A stretch of 37,430 bases of DNA. Source: Nautiliaceae bacterium. GTDB lineage: Bacteria; Campylobacterota; Campylobacteria; Campylobacterales; Nautiliaceae. The notes under the pieces are model-generated. The model worked only from the letters and a program-made list of their open reading frames with translations. It made no database searches and was not told where the DNA came from. The stretch lies in NCBI GenBank assembly GCA_027062625.1, contig JAMOSZ010000041.1, forward strand, positions 1 to 37,430, written 5' to 3'. Positions 11,433 through 23,585 of this stretch are shown here, piece after piece (the first letter of the stretch is position 1; every line of letters begins with the position of its first letter). Position numbers and translations under genes: made by a program.

Positions 11433-13019
11433 TTATCATCTAAAACCACTTTCTCATAATATTGATTTTTGTTTTCAATATATCTTTTTTAATTCTTCAT
11501 CTGGTGCTTTACTCATCCCTTGCTCAGATTGTTTTTGTTTAGTATTTTGCGATTGTTTTTGAGTAGTATTCACATTTTGTAATTGTTTTTGTGTAGCTTG
11601 GCTTAAAACTCAATAATAATCATAATATGGTTTTTGAGCTTCTAATTGTTTGTTTTGTAAATTTTGACTATAAGCAGTTGTTGTCAAATTAGCAATATTT
11701 GTTGCTTGTTTTCCTATTGTTCACACTTCTTTATTTAACCAATTCTCAGTTGTTCAATGTAGACCTCCATAAAGTTTTGCTGCTTGATTATATAATAAGT
11801 CGTATAACGGTTTTGCCCAAGTAGCTTGTGATTGTTGTAATTCATTAAGCCAAGTTTTATAAAGATTATAGTAATCTTGTGTATTTCTTCTTAATTGATT
11901 GTAATAATCTTCATAAGCTTTTTGAATCTTATCTAAAAATTGACCTCATACTTCTGCACTAGCAGCTAATTCTTGTCAAACAGAAACTTTTCATTTTCTT
12001 TGCATTCCTTCTAAAATATTAGATTTATTTGCAATTTGTTGAGTAATTAACTGAATTTTTTTATTTAAATTCTCCTTTGCTAACTCATCTAATCCTTGTA
12101 ATTTTTGTTTTAACTCTCCAAACTTCTGCGTTAACCAATTGTCAATAAATTGTCTTTCAATTCAATATTGTTCAGAAAGTTTTCACATTTGTTGTTGGAT
12201 ATTTTGCATAAGTTGTTTGTACGACTCTAATACTTGGTTTTTTGCTTGTTTAGTAGCTTCTACCTCAGATTGCATTAATTCTACTGCTTTCGCTAAATCT
12301 GGTCTTCACATTTCTAAAAACTTTTGTTTTATTCAATTTAGTTTTTGATTATATGTATCTAAATCAACATTTAATCATTTTGCTTTTTCAACCGAATCAA
12401 TATTTAATTCGGTTCATTTTGTTTTTTTAATAATTTCATTTTGATTAGGAGGTGTTTCTGCTTTTTTCTTTTTTATAGCTGAAATAACTTTTTTATAAAA
12501 TGCTTCCCAATTCGGAATTCATTTCTTTTTAAATGTAATCAACATATTTCTATAAATATTATCAATTGTGTTTTTCCAATTTGGATTATTCCAATCTACT
12601 TGTCATCAATACTGTGCAATAGTATCCATCAATATTTTATCTCTCATTCTCACAAAATCTTCATATGTTTTAGGAGGATTTGCTTTAAATGCATCTAATA
12701 CTTTTTTAAAAACAATATTTGCTAATCTCTTATTTCTATTCTCAACATACTTTTCAACTGCATTCCAATTATTTCAGAAAAACTTATCAACATTTTCTCC
12801 AAACATAATTTTATTTCCAGTTAATGCTTGATCGAAATTTATTTTAAACTTATTATATGCATCTTTAACTGCTTCTGCTGCAGTCTTCCCTACACCTACT
12901 CAACTAATTGCTCAAGACTGCAATACAACTTGATATTTCCCATCTAATCTTTTATACACTTTCGCTATCACATTTCAATATTTAGACGATCTTAATTTTT
13001 TAATTGTTATCAATTTCAT
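11433..13019 (-). CDS. Coiled-coil virion protein of unknown function
   Basis: This is a 528-residue, Gln/Asn/Lys-rich and almost fully helical protein. Residues 1-60 form a small beta-containing segment (GNVIAKVYKRLDGKYQVVL, then GVGVGKTAAEAVKDAY). Residues about 60-190 are helical and Trp-rich, and from about 220 to 500 long amphipathic helices alternate (LQGLDELAKENLNKKIQLIT; YYNQLRRNTQDYYNLYKTWL). The C-terminal about 60 residues are a low-complexity Gln/Thr/Asn tail. No family was recognised. Its place between the nozzle-like protein and the fiber gene suggests a tail component or an internal ejection protein. It is short for a tape measure of a long tail. UGA supplies many of its glycines. 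Confidence 0.55.
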
Positions 13020-13042
13020 TAGGTTTCAATTATTTTATAAAA

Positions 13043-14812
13043 CTATACTATATACACATTTTCTCTCTCAGTAATATCTGGTGGTAATACTTCATAAGCT
13101 AACAAGAATCCTTCAAATGCTATACTATCATTTTCTGCACTTTCCAATTCACATTGAAGCAAATATCCATATAGATTTGTATCAATTCTTATTACACCTT
13201 CCTGAAATTTTTCTTCTCATACTTTTTCACCTCCTAACAAAATATCTCATATAATACTGCTACCTAATGTTCATTGTCAAATTTCTTCCACTGCTATTTG
13301 CCTTGCTAGTCAAGTATTTTTTAACTTTGTGTATTCTTTTACTATCCTTTTATTATCATAATCAAGTTTAATACGTAATTTAGTATCATACGACGTAATT
13401 TTCGTCCCACTTGCCAGATAAAGTTTAATAAACCTAAAATACTTTATTACTCATCTATTATCACTTCAAAAGATCCATTTAATCTTCTGTACACAATTTG
13501 CATAATCTTTTATATATTCAAATATTCAAGCTCATATAAATGTTTTCTGTTTATAATTATTTATTTTTTCTTCTACTATATGTTGCAACCAAATCTTGTA
13601 ATAATAATCGAATATAAAGATTTTAGTTCTTCAATTCTTTACCCCAAAGATATAAAGTCTTTTAGTATCATTTACTATATTTATTTCATCAAACACATCA
13701 ACTTCCAACCAAGTATCATAAAAACTTTGTGGTTCAACTGCTAACTTAAATTTATCATATCAAGCTGGAATAATATTTATTGAAACAATTCTTTTATAGT
13801 TTGTGACCACATATAAATTCTCTTGCCAGTTAGTATAAGAATACTTGGAAAATAATCAGAACTTATCAGTTAAATTATATAGATTTCAATACCAATCTCA
13901 AGTATTTTTATCTTTTTCTAAAATAACTGTCGCTATTTTATTTTGCGAAAATAACACCACATAATCATTGAAAGAAACAAGAGAATAATAACCTCAGCCA
14001 GTTTCTAATAAATTTAAAGCGGTTATATATGTTATTAATTTTCATCTTCTTCAATTCCAAAAATTTCATTTATCATCTAACATACATAATAATCACTTAT
14101 GTTCTATAATTGCAGAAATTTTTTTAGGCAATAATGCTGGTACTAAAAAAGTATTATCATTATGTCGTACATAAAATCAATTTTTTGTAGCGAATCCAAA
14201 CACCTTTCACCAATCAGAGAAGACCACATATTTCATATTCCCACCTTCAATTTTATTTCCTAATAACCACCATTCATCAATATAAATTTTTTGTCAATCT
14301 ACTCTAGTTATTGTTTTTACTTGTCCCGGCATTCAATCTTTCTTTGTAGGTGTTCAATTCCAATCATACACATAAATATAATCACTTGGAATTATATCTG
14401 TTAAATCACCACTATCTACTTCAAAATAATTTCACTCACTACAAATAACTTGTTTACCAACACCTTCAGCCTTCTTTTCTCATTTTACAAAATCAAAAAC
14501 TACGAACCTTTCATAAAGTCCTTTTTCAAAATCTTCTTCAAAAAGTTTTGTGTCTCATTTATAAATAGCTATTTTACTTCTATCTTTCTTTATCCACATC
14601 TCGTATTTACTTCAATCAATTTCCACAATATCTGTACATTCCCATCATTCTATTTTTTTCTTTGTTTTATAAGTTCATCTTTTAACAATTCTATAAAAAT
14701 TAGGGTATCTTCTACCTATATATTCAACCCCTTCAATATCGCAATTAACAAAATTAATATAGACTTGACTTATATCTCCTTTCAATTTCCCATCAAAAAA
14801 CTCTAATGCCAT
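13043..14812 (-). CDS. Tail nozzle/stabilisation-like beta-propeller protein
   Basis: This is a 589-residue protein with repeated short beta strands and Asp/Gly/Asn turns throughout, such as GNYFEVDSGDLTDIIPSDYI, KVFGFATKNGFYVRHNDNTF, ALLPKKISAIIEHKGLLCML, YYSLVSFNDYVVLFSQNK and RLYIFGVKNGRTKIFIFDY. This blade-like layout and the gene's position after the connector fit the tail tubular/nozzle or stabilisation proteins of short-tailed phages. That is inference from architecture, not a family hit. The ATG overlaps the previous stop (TAATG), so translation is probably coupled; the stop is TAG. About 30 of 53 glycines are encoded by UGA, among the highest in the window. The start MALEFFDGKLKGD resembles the usual N-terminus of this protein class. 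Confidence 0.5.
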
Positions 14813-15432
14813 TATATTATATTTTTACCATCTAATTTATTTCAAACATATCAATCGTGTAATTTCAAATTCTCTAGATAATTAACTGCCTTCTGCCAAT
14901 ACACCGTATCTCTCCCTTGTTCAAAAGTTTTATAGAACGGAATAGCTTCACTCATCGCAAAATAAAAAATTGCTGGTTTAAAATATTCAGGCATCTGTAT
15001 TTCATCTTCTAAAAGCTTAACTGGTGGTATTCATCTGTAATAGACAAATTTTACTGCTTCTAATGGTTTTATAAATTTATACTTAAACACATTATCAAAT
15101 ATTTTAAAATGAACACCTTCATCTTCCAAGAAAATAGCATATTTTTTCCTTTTAGCTTTTTCATAATCAATCCGTTGTCCCCCTTGTTTAATGTAAGTTC
15201 AATAGTATCCCATAATAGGATAATCTAAAGTAATTACCTCCACTTCTCAAACCTTAGGATTAACAACTTCTTTTTCAGTTAATTGCCAACTCCAAAGCCG
15301 TCATTTATAAGTTATACAATTTTCTATTCCAATATTAATAAAAGAAACAAAATCATTCTTTGCAAACATCGGTGTTATTCACTGCTGATTCAATATTGGC
15401 AACATCATCAAATATATATCTTGGGCTTTCAT
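14812..15432 (-). CDS. Head-tail connector candidate
   Basis: This is a 206-residue protein that is first in the transcription unit after the capsid terminator. It starts MKAQDIYLMMLPILNQQGIT and has helical stretches mixed with charged strands. The end (AIFYFAMSEAIPFYKTFEQG, then RDTVYWQKAVNYLENL) looks like the C-terminal helices of head-completion or adaptor proteins: a short residue block scanning for Y-x-x-x-F and a final L-x-x-L. No family was recognised, so the connector role rests on the order capsid, connector, nozzle. Its TAA overlaps the next ATG by 1 nt. Several glycines are UGA (for example in YYGTYIKQGG and RGIPPVK). Confidence 0.45.
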
Positions 15433-15460
15433 AAGTTTTATTTAATTATAAATCAACATA

Positions 15461-15488
15461 TTTATAAATATTTTACACATAAAATCAA
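15461..15488 (-). promoter_or_regulatory. Candidate promoter for the tail/lysis unit
   Basis: On the minus strand TTGATT (15483-15488) is separated by 16 nt from TATAAA (15461-15466). The predicted start lies about 20 nt before the connector ATG. It sits directly after the capsid terminator, so the tail genes could form their own transcript. The background is AT-rich, so chance matches are common. Confidence 0.4.
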
Positions 15489-15493
15489 TAAAA

Positions 15494-15520
15494 AAAGCCT
15501 CGGTTTCTCACCGAGGCTTT
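15494..15520 (-). terminator. Terminator after the capsid gene
   Basis: A perfect 10-bp stem, AAAGCCTCGG / CCGAGGCTTT, encloses a 7-nt loop. It begins 7 nt after the capsid stop codon. On the minus strand it runs into a T tract (15490-15496). The GC-rich stem stands out against the AT-rich flanks, making this a strong intrinsic terminator that separates the head unit from the tail unit. Confidence 0.9.
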
Positions 15521-15527
15521 AATCTTT

Positions 15528-16931
15528 TTATAATTTCACTATTCTGTATGCTCCTGTTTCTAAGCCTGCTAACAATGTTGCATAATGACCTCTTACTACA
15601 AACGTTCTTCCTTTCATTACCTTGTTGTATGCTATGTGGTTTGTAATATCTTCGAATTCAAGACTAGATCCAAATTTCATTAACTTACCATTTATATCAA
15701 CTCCTTCATTAGTCAATTGATATATTCATATCTTTTTTCTTGGTAAAATTACTAAGAACTTATTTCCAAATTCTTTTGAATTCTTTGCGTACTCATTCAA
15801 AATTGCATCAGTCATCCATTCAGTTGTTACTCCTGCTAATGTGTCTTCTATTTTAGTTACATCCAAATCAATATGGTGTTGTCTTTCAGTATATACATTT
15901 AATCCTCCTAATTTATACCAATTTTGAGTAATTTTCTTCAAGTAGTTATATGCTGCTGTTGTACCCACAATTGTTACTACTCCATCATCATACACTCCTG
16001 ACTCCCAAACTTCTCCAAGTATATCTATTAATTTATTTACTTTTTCATCATCTGACAATCCACTTAAATCTTCAACAAATTTATTTGAAGAACCTAATTC
16101 AGCACCCATCTTCTTAATACCAGTAATTACTCAAAGTGTTTCATTTTTTCTACCTGGTTCATCCTTTACGTTCATACCAAACCAAATGCCGTGTGCTAAG
16201 TCTCTAATCTTTTCGTGCAAGAACCAAGAAATTTTATTTTTTACATATCCTTCCACATCAGTAATTTGATATGTTTTATTTAATTCAGGAGTTGTAAAGT
16301 TTATAGTACCTACAATATTTTGGAATGCAGATTGATATTCTTTATAAGCCTTCATAGAAGAACCGTCATTATCAATCACATCATCTGGATTTTTCGCGTT
16401 AAACAAATATTTGATATAATCACCATCATTAACATTTATAGAAGCTACAGTTTTATCATCCAAAGTTCTAATGTCTGTAAGAGTAATTGTATTAGTAGCA
16501 GAATCTATTGCCGAAATTCTAGCTACATAATCTTTGCCATCAGCAGAAGAAGCAATCAACACTTTATCATCTATATCAAAATCATTAATTGTATATTGAT
16601 CATATGGCTTTACTTTAATAGAAGTTACACCACTTTGATTTCCATTAACAAGCAATGCTTTTTCCGTATATTTTTGTTCCCACCAATATAATCCCTTACC
16701 ATCTCTTGTTAATACCGGTGTAATTCCATCAATGCTTTTTGGTTTTAAAATAACTTTACTAATCTTTTGTCCATCATTAGTTAAGAATTCAACTTCTTGT
16801 GGCTCAAAGAATAAATAATCAATAGTTTTAAATCTAGATTTATACCAGCTAAAAATTGGTAACCCAATTTTAGTGTATATATTTATTAAAGTATCCAGTG
16901 TGTATGTATTAGTTGTTTTTATTTTACTCAT
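15528..16931 (-). CDS. Major capsid protein candidate
   Basis: This is a 467-residue protein placed after portal and scaffold candidates and closed by a strong terminator, the usual setting of a major capsid gene. An N-terminal helical arm is followed by a beta-rich insert at about residues 80-170 (GVTSIKVKPYDQYTIND, VARISAIDSATNTITLTDI). A helical spine comes next (KNKISWFLHEKIRDLAHGI), then VITGIKKMGAELGSSN and the C-terminal strands GRTFVVRGHYATLLAGLETG. Length and the helix/strand order suit an HK97-type shell protein, but no family signature was named with certainty. Only 2 of about 36 glycines use UGA, against more than half in a nearby tail gene, fitting high expression. It alone among the genes here has an AAAGAAG stretch about 8 nt before the ATG. 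Confidence 0.75.
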
Positions 16932-16956
16932 CTGTATTCTTCTTTAAAATCTAAAA

Positions 16957-17706
16957 TTAAATATCCAATCAATACATTTCTAAAGCAATTCTTTCTATAT
17001 CCTCATCTTCATTTTTCTGTTTTTTCTTTCAACTCATATCCTCTCATTCTATACCTTCCACATCAACTAAAGCAGTTATATCTTTCTTCCCACTCAAATA
17101 ACTAAATATGTCTTTTCCAGTAAGTTCAGTAAGCAAAGAAGCTAAGCTGTCGATTAATTCATTTTTTACTTTTTCATCGTTGGTGTTTTCAAAATTTTTA
17201 TACAATAACACCACCCCTTTCATTCTCGCTGGTATCTCGCTATATTTTGATGAACTCTGATTCTCATATTGTTCAAGTAGTTTCTCGTACTTATCTTTTA
17301 ATATATTATATTTTATTTCAAGCTCTTTCTTTTCTGTTAATAATTCTTCGTACTTTTTAAGTAAATCATCATTCAAAATATCTAATTCTTCTCAATTATT
17401 TTCTTCTTGCTTTTCTTCAACCTCTTTTTCTATTTCTTCCTCAACCTTTTTTTCTTCATTTTCTTCATTTTCTTCATTTTCTTGTTCTGGTTGTTCATTC
17501 ACTTCTTCCTTGTTTTCTTCCACCTCCTTTTCTTCATTGTTCTCAACATTTTCAACAGATTGTCACGATTGTAATTGTTCTTGTGATTCAGGTTCCGATG
17601 GTTGTCATCAAGTTTCATTAAGCCCTAAAATTTTTTCTAACTCCTCTAATGAAAACTCATCATTTTTTTTAGGTTGTGCTACAACGTTTAAGAAATCCAT
17701 TGCCAT
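16957..17706 (-). CDS. Acidic coiled-coil protein, likely scaffold
   Basis: This is a 249-residue protein. Residues about 45-115 are extremely Glu/Asn-rich, including a 9-bp tandem repeat at 17452-17484 that encodes Glu-Asn-Glu units. Residues about 115-165 form a coiled coil (LLKKYEELLTEKKELEIKYN, ILKDKYEKLLEQYE). The end is basic then acidic (GKKKQKNEDEDIERIALEMY). High acidity, a helical core and the position between portal and capsid are typical of phage scaffolding proteins; no protease motif was seen. The ATG at 17704-17706 was chosen because a second ATG two codons later gives only a shorter form. Just upstream lies a 13-nt element that recurs as both arms of a palindrome near 37.2 kb. 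Confidence 0.6.
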
Positions 17707-17764
17707 ATTGTGTAAAGTTAAAATCTAAAATCATAATAATAAATTATTTTTAAAAATCAAGATT

Positions 17765-19810
17765 TTATCAATTAAAATTCTTTATCCTTCTCAAAATATC
17801 TGATAACCCTCCTCAATACATTTGATATAACTCTCTCTTTACTTCTCTTTGTTGTTCTTTTTCAGGGCTAGGTGGTGATGGCGGTACTGGCGGTATATTA
17901 CCAGCTATTTGTGCTAACATCTCAGGTGTTATCTGAGGTTGCTCTTGTCTCTTTCCTTTATACCTTTTCTTTTGATATTCTTCCACTTTCTCTTGAGCTT
18001 CTTGTTGTGCTATTTGTCAAGTAGCTTGCAAGTTAGCTAATATCTCTTTAAACTTATCATCAGTTAACAATACATCTTGACTTATGTCAAATTTAGGAAG
18101 AATTTCTTTAAACAATTCTAATATATCAATCACTGGTCTCTGTCTTACTGGGTCGTTTGCTGCTGGTAAAGCTTGTGCAATAAATTGTATTAATTGATTT
18201 CTTTCTATTTCTTTCATTACTTCCTTCAATGTATTTGTCTCAAACACTACATCATATTGTCATATAATATCCTGCGGCTTAATCTCTTCGAATGAAACCG
18301 CTCAGTCTTCTCATAATATTCTAACCACCAATTTTTCTGGATATACCAAAGTTAATGTCAAAAGCATTTTAGGCACAATATATGAAAGCATTCTATTAAT
18401 TGAATCAGCAAGAGGCTTTAATCTTTGTTTTGTAATTTGAGCTTTCAAACTAGCTCAAGTTGCCGACCTTTCTACTGGGCTACCACCCATTGTATATTGA
18501 TTAGGTCATTCTGACAACTCTATCAAAGATTGAATTAATTGTAATGCCTGAGGTCATAAAGCTTCATTTGCCACTAAACTTATTGGCCTAATAGCTTGCT
18601 TATCATCTCTCTTTGTTAAAATTTTATATGGTTCATATTTTAACACTCAATCACCTATATCTTCTTCCATTATTGATCACTTATCCGCTTCAAACATAGG
18701 AGCTACATTTACTTTAACTTGATCGAGATAAGCATTCCAAATAATATCTGCTATCTTTTGTTGAGTCTCTAAACTAGTTCCTACTCATTTACCATAAATT
18801 GTGTCAGATGTATCATACTTCACTACTCCAAATGGATAACCATTAAACGGATAAGGACTTACATCATCATACACAACATATCAATTAAACAACACTAAAA
18901 GTTTACCATCTGGCTCATAATATTCTATAACTTCTATTAAATCATTATCATGATAATAAATTTCAAAAATATTATCCCGAGAAAAATCCTCAATATTTTG
19001 TCTCCGATATTCACTCATAAATTGAATCTGTTTAATCTTCGAATAATCCTTTTTTGAAATATAATACGGAACTTGAGTAATTGTATTTATTTGTTTCTCA
19101 GTCAAATTTATTCAAAGTAACTTTGAATATCATTGAACAGCTTTCTTTACTGGTATTATTTTTCTATGAAAAATAAATCTTGCATTTTCTATTTTTCTAG
19201 CTGCTGGGTCAATAAATAAAGAAAAAGCATCTACCATTGAAAGCGAAGGATAATAGTAGACACGCTTATATTTTCAATAAAGCTTTTTTCAATCTTTCAC
19301 TCCTTTTAAATATTCTCCTACTTCTTCTTCCTTTCTTATAATAAGTTTCACAAAACTTGTTCCTAAAAGCATAGCTTCCTTTACAGCATCAAAAATCTCA
19401 TCATTTGCTCTTCATACATCCATCATCCAAGTTAAAACTTTTTGTGCTATTTGTGCTTTCTCTTTATCATCTTCTTGCCTTGGTAAAATTTTATATGTTA
19501 CATTTGTATCATAAAAATTCGCAAATAATGTATCTACTACCATCTTTATTAATGGATACCTAACATTTGTTCTCCATTCTTGATCTAGTTCTTTCAATTG
19601 TTTTTGCCTATCTAATGTGTCTAAATAGTATGCTTTGTATATATCTACCCATTTAGGAAAATAATTCTGCTCATAAAACGAAAACACTTGCTGCAACAAA
19701 CTATATAAATATGTCCTAAATTCTACATCTTTTCAAATCATTTCAACATCTATATTTCACAATTTCTTCTTATCTTTTTCAAATTCCTTTTTTTTACTTT
19801 TTTTTGCCAT
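17765..19810 (-). CDS. Portal protein
   Basis: This is a 681-residue protein expected to form the dodecameric vertex through which DNA is packaged and ejected. The N-terminus is Lys-rich (MAKKSKKKEFEKDKKKLG). About residues 35-110 are helical, and the middle is a strand-rich stem region. About residues 300-330 read YGKGVGTSLETQQKIADIIW, and then ME-EDIG-GVLKYEPYKILT. The late wing has SPVERSATGASLKAQITKQR then LKPLADSINRML, a hallmark of portal proteins (Thr-Gly-x-Ser block before a long tunnel helix). The C-terminus is Gln/Pro-rich. Gene order (small-terminase-like, portal, scaffold, capsid) agrees. UGA encodes the Gly in several conserved positions, including SATGAS. Confidence 0.9.
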
Positions 19811-19820
19811 AACGATTATT

Positions 19821-20345
19821 TTAAGCTATAAATCAAGTATTTCAAAAAATATTTGCTATCTGTATTATCTTTTGTTGCTTACCATATCATTTTAGCTTCA
19901 TCCGTGTATTTATTAAACTATTTACTGCCTTCAAATCATACGTCCGTTCTACTGTCCCATCTTTTCACATCACTGGTATTATAGGTTTTAATCATAGTTC
20001 TAGTGCTTTTTTAAGCATCTTAAATACTGTCTCATCATCAAGCCCAACTTCATCTAACACTTTAGCGATTTTTTGTTCTAGGTGGTCTCACCCTTCAGTA
20101 GTAGTATTTGAAACTTCTCTTAACTGGTTGTTTTGTAATTTCTTTAATCAATCTTTTTGATAAGGCTGTATTTGGTCTTGCTTTATAATATCCTCTTGAA
20201 AAGTATGGTAAATACCTTGCAATTGTTGGTCTGTACCAACTTGCTGTTCATCAATATACTGGGTAATATCTTCCATAACTTCAGTGGTTTTCTCTCATAT
20301 ATTCGATGAGTGGTAAACGTTTTGCATATTTTCTGAAACTATCAT
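19821..20345 (-). CDS. Small-terminase-like protein overlapping the preceding gene
   Basis: This is a 174-residue protein (or 168 from the second ATG at 20325-20327). Its C-terminal half, KIAKVLDEVGLDDETVFKML, KKALE, and then a basic Asp-Leu-Lys stretch ending TRMKLKGYGKQQ, follows the pattern of small phage proteins often annotated as terminase small subunits: a short helical domain, a segment before an Asp-x-x-(x)-Arg/Lys helix, and an L-K-G-Y end. The N-terminal half is Gln-rich and helical. It overlaps the end of the upstream 1169-residue gene by 284 nt in another frame and is followed 10 nt later by the portal gene. The role in DNA recognition is inferred. The in-frame TAA just upstream of the start region argues against a simple fusion. 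Confidence 0.55.
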
Positions 20346-23300
20346 ATAAAGGCTTATATCTTTGGTAAGAACTATAATAATTTTTTAACATTTTTCAACC
20401 TAAGGTTCCTGCCTGTCAAGTCCCTAATTTTCATCAACTCGCTAAATCCATCACTATCATCTTTTTTCACATATCATTTATTTCTTTTCTAGCTTGCCAC
20501 AAATGATTAACTAAATTGTCTATGAGTTTTCAATATTTAGCTTTATACTCAGGATTTTTTAATATATTATCCCATAAATCCATATTTGCCATCAATACTC
20601 ACGTTTTCATAGCAAGCTTTGTAGGCTCATCCATTCATTTCATTAATGTTAAATCAGAAAGCACTTTATCTATTAGAACCATTCTCTTACCTTCATCTTT
20701 TATAGATTTTCCTATTTTAACAAAAATATTCTTCATCTTATACGCATCCCATTGTCCTCTTTTCCACATTAAATTTGATGCTAAAATATCTACAGCAATA
20801 AAACGTTTAATATCATTTGTCAACTTCCCATTTGTTTCCTTTAAAATATCTCCATACATCATTTCCATATATTTTTGAGCTGCATTTGTTAAGAAAGTAT
20901 AATCAATATAACCTAAATCTTTTGAACTAAAACTCATTAACGGAACTACCATTTTTAACACGTCTCTTTCTATTAAGAGTCTCTGTTCAGGAGTTAATTT
21001 TCTCCAACTTGTAGTTCCGAATAATTCTTTTGCTCTTGCAGATGCTAATGCATATGTATACCATCACAAAAACTTTCTTGTAGATCAAGGAGAATTAGCT
21101 TCCAACATCCCTAATATTTGCACCAATCCCTTCATATATGCTTCATTTGGTTGTCAATCAAAAGAATGATATAATTCCAACAATTTTCAATAATCTTCTG
21201 AACTTAAAGCATCTATCATCTTAGCTACCCAAATATCTTCTTGTGTATATGTTAAACTACTCTTTATTTTTTCAAAATTTCTCTTTATCTCATCTGGCAT
21301 CCATATTTGTTTCTCTGATGCTCCTTTTTCTAAAAGCCATTGAGGAGCCCATTTTGTCATTTCTTTATAAAGATAATTTATCCATTTCTCTTGAATTGCA
21401 GGAGATACTCCTGGCAAATCAACTGGCACTACTCACTCTGTTCTTATTTTCTTTAATACTACATCATCTTCAATTTTACTCATAAAATCTTTTACTTCAC
21501 TAAAATATTCTGCCCCCAATCCTCTTGTTACTCATTTAATAATTGGAAGATTATAAAGGAAATACATCCCTACATTTCTTATTCAACCCTTATCTAACCA
21601 TTTTAAAAATCACTCATAATCCTTTATTTCTCAATATTTGTCAATAAATTTATTCACATTATCTCATATTAAAAATGATGCAATATCTTTACTGCTGTGC
21701 GGTATATAATAACCAAATGTCTCATCATCAAATATACTACCTTCCAAATATCTTATATATCAAGTAAAAGCACGCTTAAATCAATTAAACAAAATGTCTT
21801 GTGCTTTACTAAAAGCTTCTTCATCACTATATCAAGCTGACTTAAACTTTGCATAAGCTGTCGCCGCTTCAACAAATGGATTTACTATTTTTAATTCTCT
21901 TAAAAATCATCTAGTTAATTCTCATATTGTTTTGTAAGCTGCAAAACCTATTGGATGTTCTTCTCAATTAGGAAATTTAAAAGTTAACCCCTCATAAATA
22001 TCTAATCAAATTCTTCATAAAATATTTGACTCAAAAGCCTGTAATGTCATATTAAACCAAGAACCTAACTTCAAAAAATATTCTACCGGATTCTCTTCTC
22101 AATCTTCATTTGTTCTTAATGCATAATCTAATCTATGTGCCCATAATACTGAATGGGCTATATTCATCCAAGCGAACAAAAAAGCCTCATCATAAAAAGA
22201 TGCTCTTAACGCTTGTAAAGCTGTTTTTACACTTCAAGTCCTTTTATACACATCTATTGCACTCCATATTGGTAAAAACGCATCTTCCAAAAAAGTTTTC
22301 ATCACATTTATTCCCCAAGTTGACATAAACCCAAACAAATACATAAATCATCTCCATTTACCTGAAGTATACTTAGACAATCACCATAAAACAGGAAAAC
22401 CTCTCATATCTTCATAATATCTTTTTACCATTCTTTTAATTATTTCTAATCCTTCTGGTGTTTGAATAAACTTTCTTAATTCATTAAAATCTTGTATCCC
22501 TAATTGTTTCATAGCCCTTATTAACGCTGCTCTTCTCAATTTTTCCACATAAAATAAATCAATCACATTATGTAATCATCATTGAGTAGCAATTAAATAT
22601 TGTCTAGCTCTTCACTTTAATTTTAATAAATCAGCAACTTTATTATATATCTTTTGAATAAAACTTCACTCAGCTCAAACTGCTGCAATATCTGCGAATA
22701 CTTCCAATTCCTCGCGTATTAACTCAGAAGGCAAAATATTAAATTCATCTAAAAACTTACCAGCCTCCTCTAATTCTTCTTTTCCAAATGAATGTAAAAG
22801 ATTATCATATGTTAATCATTGGACCAATGCCATAGCCAATCAATTTGGTGCAAACAATGTATATGCAGTAAATCTAGTTAAAGATTTAGCTTCCAATAAA
22901 AACCTCTTAATCCATCACCAAACTCACCTATATTCATTTTCAAATTTAAACCAATGCAAGTATAATTGCTTTATTTCTTCTTCTGTTAATTTCTCTAACA
23001 ATTTTTTATAAACCAAATGATTAGGTGTGCTAAACATTCAAATTAAATTCGAAAGTATCCCTTTATAATCTTCGTTTCCAAACAAAGTCCTAAAAACTCA
23101 ATATAAGTTTGCATTTTCTAGAGAAAGCAACAAATGATGCACTCCAAACTTATCAGGGATAGCAGAAACATCTACAGTTTTCAAAATATCTAACATAGTC
23201 CTTTTAGCTTGATCTTGTGCCCATTCCTTTACAAGTTTTCCATCATTTTTTCAATATGATATTACTTTATAATAAGAATAAAGCGACTGATACAATATAT

Positions 23301-23571
23301 CCAAAAATGCTTTTTCTCATTTATCTAATTTTGCAATAAATTCTTCTAAATCTTTTACATCATTTAATGCTTTTGCTCATTTATCTATTATACCAGCCCA
23401 ATACTGTCTAATTTTAAATTTTCTAGTGTCAATCGCATAATCTTTTAATTCTCTGAAACTTTTCGAAAGAATATTCATCACCCCGTCCTCTATTATAGAA
23501 AGGACAGGGCTTTTTGCTAATAAATCTACCATTCTTTCTGGTAAATGTTTACTTATAGGACAAGCTTTCAT
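20062..23571 (-). CDS. 1169-residue helical protein, partner of the giant protein
   Basis: This large, mostly helical protein follows the 3133-residue gene by 14 nt. It contains hydrophobic Trp-rich stretches, for example around residues 235-265 (FTAYTLFAPNWLAMALVQGL) and 400-440 (FMYLFGFMSTWGINVMKTFL, AFLFAWMNIAHSVLW). Around residue 650-690 is a Gly-rich stretch, GIRNVGMYFLYNLPIIKGVT. The last 95 residues are Tyr/Arg-rich and basic (GYYKARPNTALSKRLIKEIT, then KQPVKRSFKYYYGRVRPPR), lying over the out-of-frame overlap with the next gene. No catalytic motif was seen. Size, helicity and adjacency suggest an internal virion or ejection protein working with its giant neighbour. It has no clear relative that can be named by eye. 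Confidence 0.6.
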
Positions 23572-23585
23572 TAGTAGTTTTTATG

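Noticed and set aside
17452-17484. CRISPR-like or regulatory repeat inside the scaffold gene
   Set aside because: It is a 9-bp in-frame tandem repeat coding for Glu/Asn, without spacers; simple low-complexity coding sequence.
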